This document shows positions 7,208-8,839 of a stretch of 8,839 nt of DNA, piece after piece. Numbering within the stretch: position 1 is the stretch's first letter; each line of letters starts with the position of its first letter. Under the pieces are notes generated by a model. That model ran no database searches. It was given only the letters and a program-made list of their open reading frames with translations, and was not told where the DNA came from. The position numbers were made by a program, and so were the translations under genes. The DNA comes from Pseudomonadota bacterium (GTDB lineage: Bacteria > SAR324 > NAC60-12), in assembly GCA_014381795.1 (NCBI GenBank), contig JACNKY010000128.1, forward strand, positions 1 through 8,839, given 5' to 3'.

Positions 7208-8373
7208 CGTCCGTCAATCCATTCAGACAGGTGATTAACCCTGCCGGGAGATATTTGTGAAACACGAAAAGAACTGAGTGCCAGATGATTACGAGAATCA
7301 AGAAATACAGGTGGGAGTAATTTTCCCTGCCATTGCTTTATATTCTCTGCCGCTATGATGGCCTTTTGTCTGCTCAGTGAACGACCTGCACGCTTCAAAA
7401 CTTCAACCATTAATTCGGCCACGCCCTGACCGTAGAGTGTCCAGCGGTTGGCAGACAGTTGAGGTGCATACTCTTTCAATATCTGCTGATGTAATTTATT
7501 GCCGGGATGTTCAGTTTCAACAAGCAGTGGATATGCAGTTAAAACACGTACACTTGCTGCCAGTTTACTGTTCAGCCATTCCGGAAGTCGACTGTCAGCA
7601 AGAGCGTGACCTGTAAAAATTGGAATATTTAAGTCTAATGAGGCTTTTAAAAAATCCAGTTGATCACTGAAATTACCCAAAACTACCAGTAAATCAGGCT
7701 GTCGCTCACTGATAAGCTCCCATTCTGCAGACAGTCTTCCAGTTTTTCCCGGCAGCAACTTGGCGGAAACTCCATATAATTCATTTGTCAAAGCTTTAAC
7801 TGCTCTTAAATAAACTGGTTTTTCAGCATACCAGATGATCAGTTCAGCACCTGCATGATTTTGAGTCAGATATTTTCCTATCACACGTGCTTCAGTATCT
7901 GCGGTTGGCATAAAACCAAACACATTCGCACGTACAGGCTGAGTCCACTCCGGAAGATCTGAGCCTACAAAAAAACTTGGGATTCTTTGCTGTTTTAACA
8001 ATGGATAAACTGCTTGATGAGTTTTACCACCGATACCGCTAAAAATCGCAAATATATCATTTTTGACTGTCAGTTCAGTCAAACTTTTAGCAGCCATTTC
8101 TGGTTTCAACTGATCATCTACTATTTTTAAATCAATGACACGGCCGTGAATTCCTCCCTGATCGTTCACATATTTGAAATATGCACGTGCGCTTTTGCCA
8201 ATAGCTGAATACTCCTTAGCCGGTCCGCTTAATGGCTGATGAGTTGCCAGCACAATGCTTCTTGCTGTTACGCCGGTTTCTGCAAAACAGAAAGAAGTAT
8301 CTAACAACAACAGCAATAGTATAGCGGCCAACCCAACCAGTTTAACTTTTTTTCCTGCAAATATTTTGTTCAT
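7204..8373 (-). CDS. ABC-type solute-binding protein, branched-chain amino acid (LivK/Peripla_BP_6) type
   Basis: This 389-residue protein is probably exported to the periplasm. It starts with basic residues (GKKVK), a hydrophobic core LVGLAAILLLLLL (12-24) and a likely signal peptidase I site after Cys-Phe-Ala (29-31). The Cys does not sit in a lipobox, so it is probably not a lipoprotein. The mature part begins like LivK-type receptors: SIVLATHQPLSGPAKEYSAIGK (split here as ATHQPLSGP 43-51 and EYSAIGK 54-60), then YFKYVNDQGGIHGR (65-78), VDDQLKPEMA (85-94) and FSGIGGKTHQAVYPLL (111-126). Such receptors bind amino acids, amides, ureas or aromatic acids and feed a permease. No permease or ATPase genes are adjacent in the window, so it is an orphan here and its ligand is unknown. 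It lies 18 bp after the helicase gene and overlaps tsaC by 4 bp, implying one operon. A run of A residues, not a Shine-Dalgarno sequence, precedes its ATG. Confidence 0.88.
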   Translation of the reverse strand: MNKIFAGKKVKLVGLAAILLLLLLDTSFCFAETGVTARSIVLATHQPLSGPAKEYSAIGKSARAYFKYVNDQGGIHGRVIDLKIVDDQLKPEMAAKSLTELTVKNDIFAIFSGIGGKTHQAVYPLLKQQRIPSFFVGSDLPEWTQPVRANVFGFMPTADTEARVIGKYLTQNHAGAELIIWYAEKPVYLRAVKALTNELYGVSAKLLPGKTGRLSAEWELISERQPDLLVVLGNFSDQLDFLKASLDLNIPIFTGHALADSRLPEWLNSKLAASVRVLTAYPLLVETEHPGNKLHQQILKEYAPQLSANRWTLYGQGVAELMVEVLKRAGRSLSRQKAIIAAENIKQWQGKLLPPVFLDSRNHLALSSFRVSQISPGRVNHLSEWIDGR

Positions 8374-8391
8374 ACTTTTTTTAATTTATGT

Positions 8392-8839
8392 TCAAAATAA
8401 AGGAGTAAGACCCAGTTCAGACAATTGATGCTGCAGACCCGTGAAACGCCGCATTGTGCCTTCATTTTCAACTGCTTTACTAATTGCTGCTTCTGTTCCT
8501 ATCAAAACAACAAGCTGTTTTCCGCGTGTGATTGCGGTATAGAGCAAATTCCGCTGCAGCATCATGTAATGATGCGTAGTCAAGGGCAAAATCACAGCTG
8601 AATACTCGCTACCCTGAGATTTATGAACAGTAATCGCATAGGCCAGAGAAAGCTGATCTAACTCTTTCCCTTGATAGTGTACAATTCCCTGTTCAAATTT
8701 AACATGCAGTTCTTTGGTTTTCGGATCACAATTAACTATTCGTCCGAGATCACCATTGAAAACCTGTTTTTCATAATCATTTTGCTGCTGCATCACCTTG
8801 TCTCCAGTGACAAGAATCGCACCGTGCTGGTTGGCTTGT
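8392..8839 (-). CDS. recD2: RecD2-like ATP-dependent DNA helicase, C-terminal end (5' part outside window)
   Basis: This is the C-terminal end of a superfamily 1B 5'-to-3' DNA helicase of the RecD2/TraA type, acting in DNA repair or recombination. The frame stays open to the window edge and reads upstream as QANQHGAILVTGDKVMQQQN, so the GTG at 8796 is internal and not a start. Visible elements are GDKVMQ and FNGDLGRIV, which resemble the SH3-like insertion region of RecD2; AITVHKSQGSEY at about 8602-8637 (helicase motif V region of UvrD_C_2); and LLYTAITRGKQLVVLIG at about 8497-8547 (motif VI, including the Arg contacting ATP). The ATPase P-loop lies outside. RecD of the RecBCD complex is an alternative, but the GDKVMQ...NGDLG arrangement and the absence of visible recB or recC favour the stand-alone RecD2 type. 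It is the first visible gene of the minus-strand operon. Confidence 0.85.
   Translation of the reverse strand, partial: QANQHGAILVTGDKVMQQQNDYEKQVFNGDLGRIVNCDPKTKELHVKFEQGIVHYQGKELDQLSLAYAITVHKSQGSEYSAVILPLTTHHYMMLQRNLLYTAITRGKQLVVLIGTEAAISKAVENEGTMRRFTGLQHQLSELGLTPLF

Noticed and set aside
8794..8796. GTG at 8796 (minus strand) as the start of a 134-residue protein
   Set aside because: Codons upstream continue the RecD2 family sequence (AILVTGDK) to the window edge; the GTG is an internal Val codon.

Overview
The window looks like chromosomal DNA of a Gram-negative bacterium. Its base composition is moderately AT-leaning, roughly 40-45% GC by eye. The evidence is a Sec signal peptide on a periplasmic-type solute-binding protein, a bacterial glutaryl-CoA dehydrogenase, a YbiC/HcxB-like dehydrogenase and a RecD2-type helicase. 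I cannot fix the lineage from the sequence alone; a proteobacterial or SAR324-like marine origin is only a guess. There are seven protein-coding genes. The two at the edges are cut by the window ends. I see no rRNA, tRNA, CRISPR array, insertion sequence or prophage.

Left block, plus strand (1-6201): the C-terminal part of glutaryl-CoA dehydrogenase (gcdH), an NAD(P)-dependent 2-hydroxyacid dehydrogenase of the Ldh2/YbiC family (hcxB-like), a five-helix HPP-family membrane protein, and, after a 211-bp gap, a very large fused B12-dependent acyl-CoA mutase (icmF). icmF carries a B12-binding domain, a G-protein chaperone and a mutase domain in one chain. The theme is short-chain acyl-CoA and organic-acid metabolism. 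GcdH yields crotonyl-CoA, which is one reduction away from butyryl-CoA, and IcmF interconverts butyryl-CoA and isobutyryl-CoA. A pathway link between these genes is inference; the HPP protein has no assigned role here.

Middle (6202-6481): a 280-bp gap between convergent genes. It contains promoter-like boxes, a perfect 7-bp inverted repeat, a short direct repeat and a 26-codon open frame. It is the least explained non-coding stretch in the window.

Right block, minus strand (8839 down to 6482): the 3' end of a RecD2-like helicase gene, then an orphan branched-chain-amino-acid-type solute-binding protein 18 bp downstream, then a TsaC/Sua5-type threonylcarbamoyl-AMP synthase whose ATG overlaps the preceding TGA. 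The spacing argues for one operon that mixes DNA repair, solute binding and tRNA modification.

I see no convincing undescribed multi-gene system. The points most worth a second look are the 280-bp convergent gap, the lack of canonical Shine-Dalgarno sequences at all five visible starts (with a possible leaderless icmF transcript), the insertion inside the IcmF mutase domain, and the orphan binding protein coupled to tsaC.
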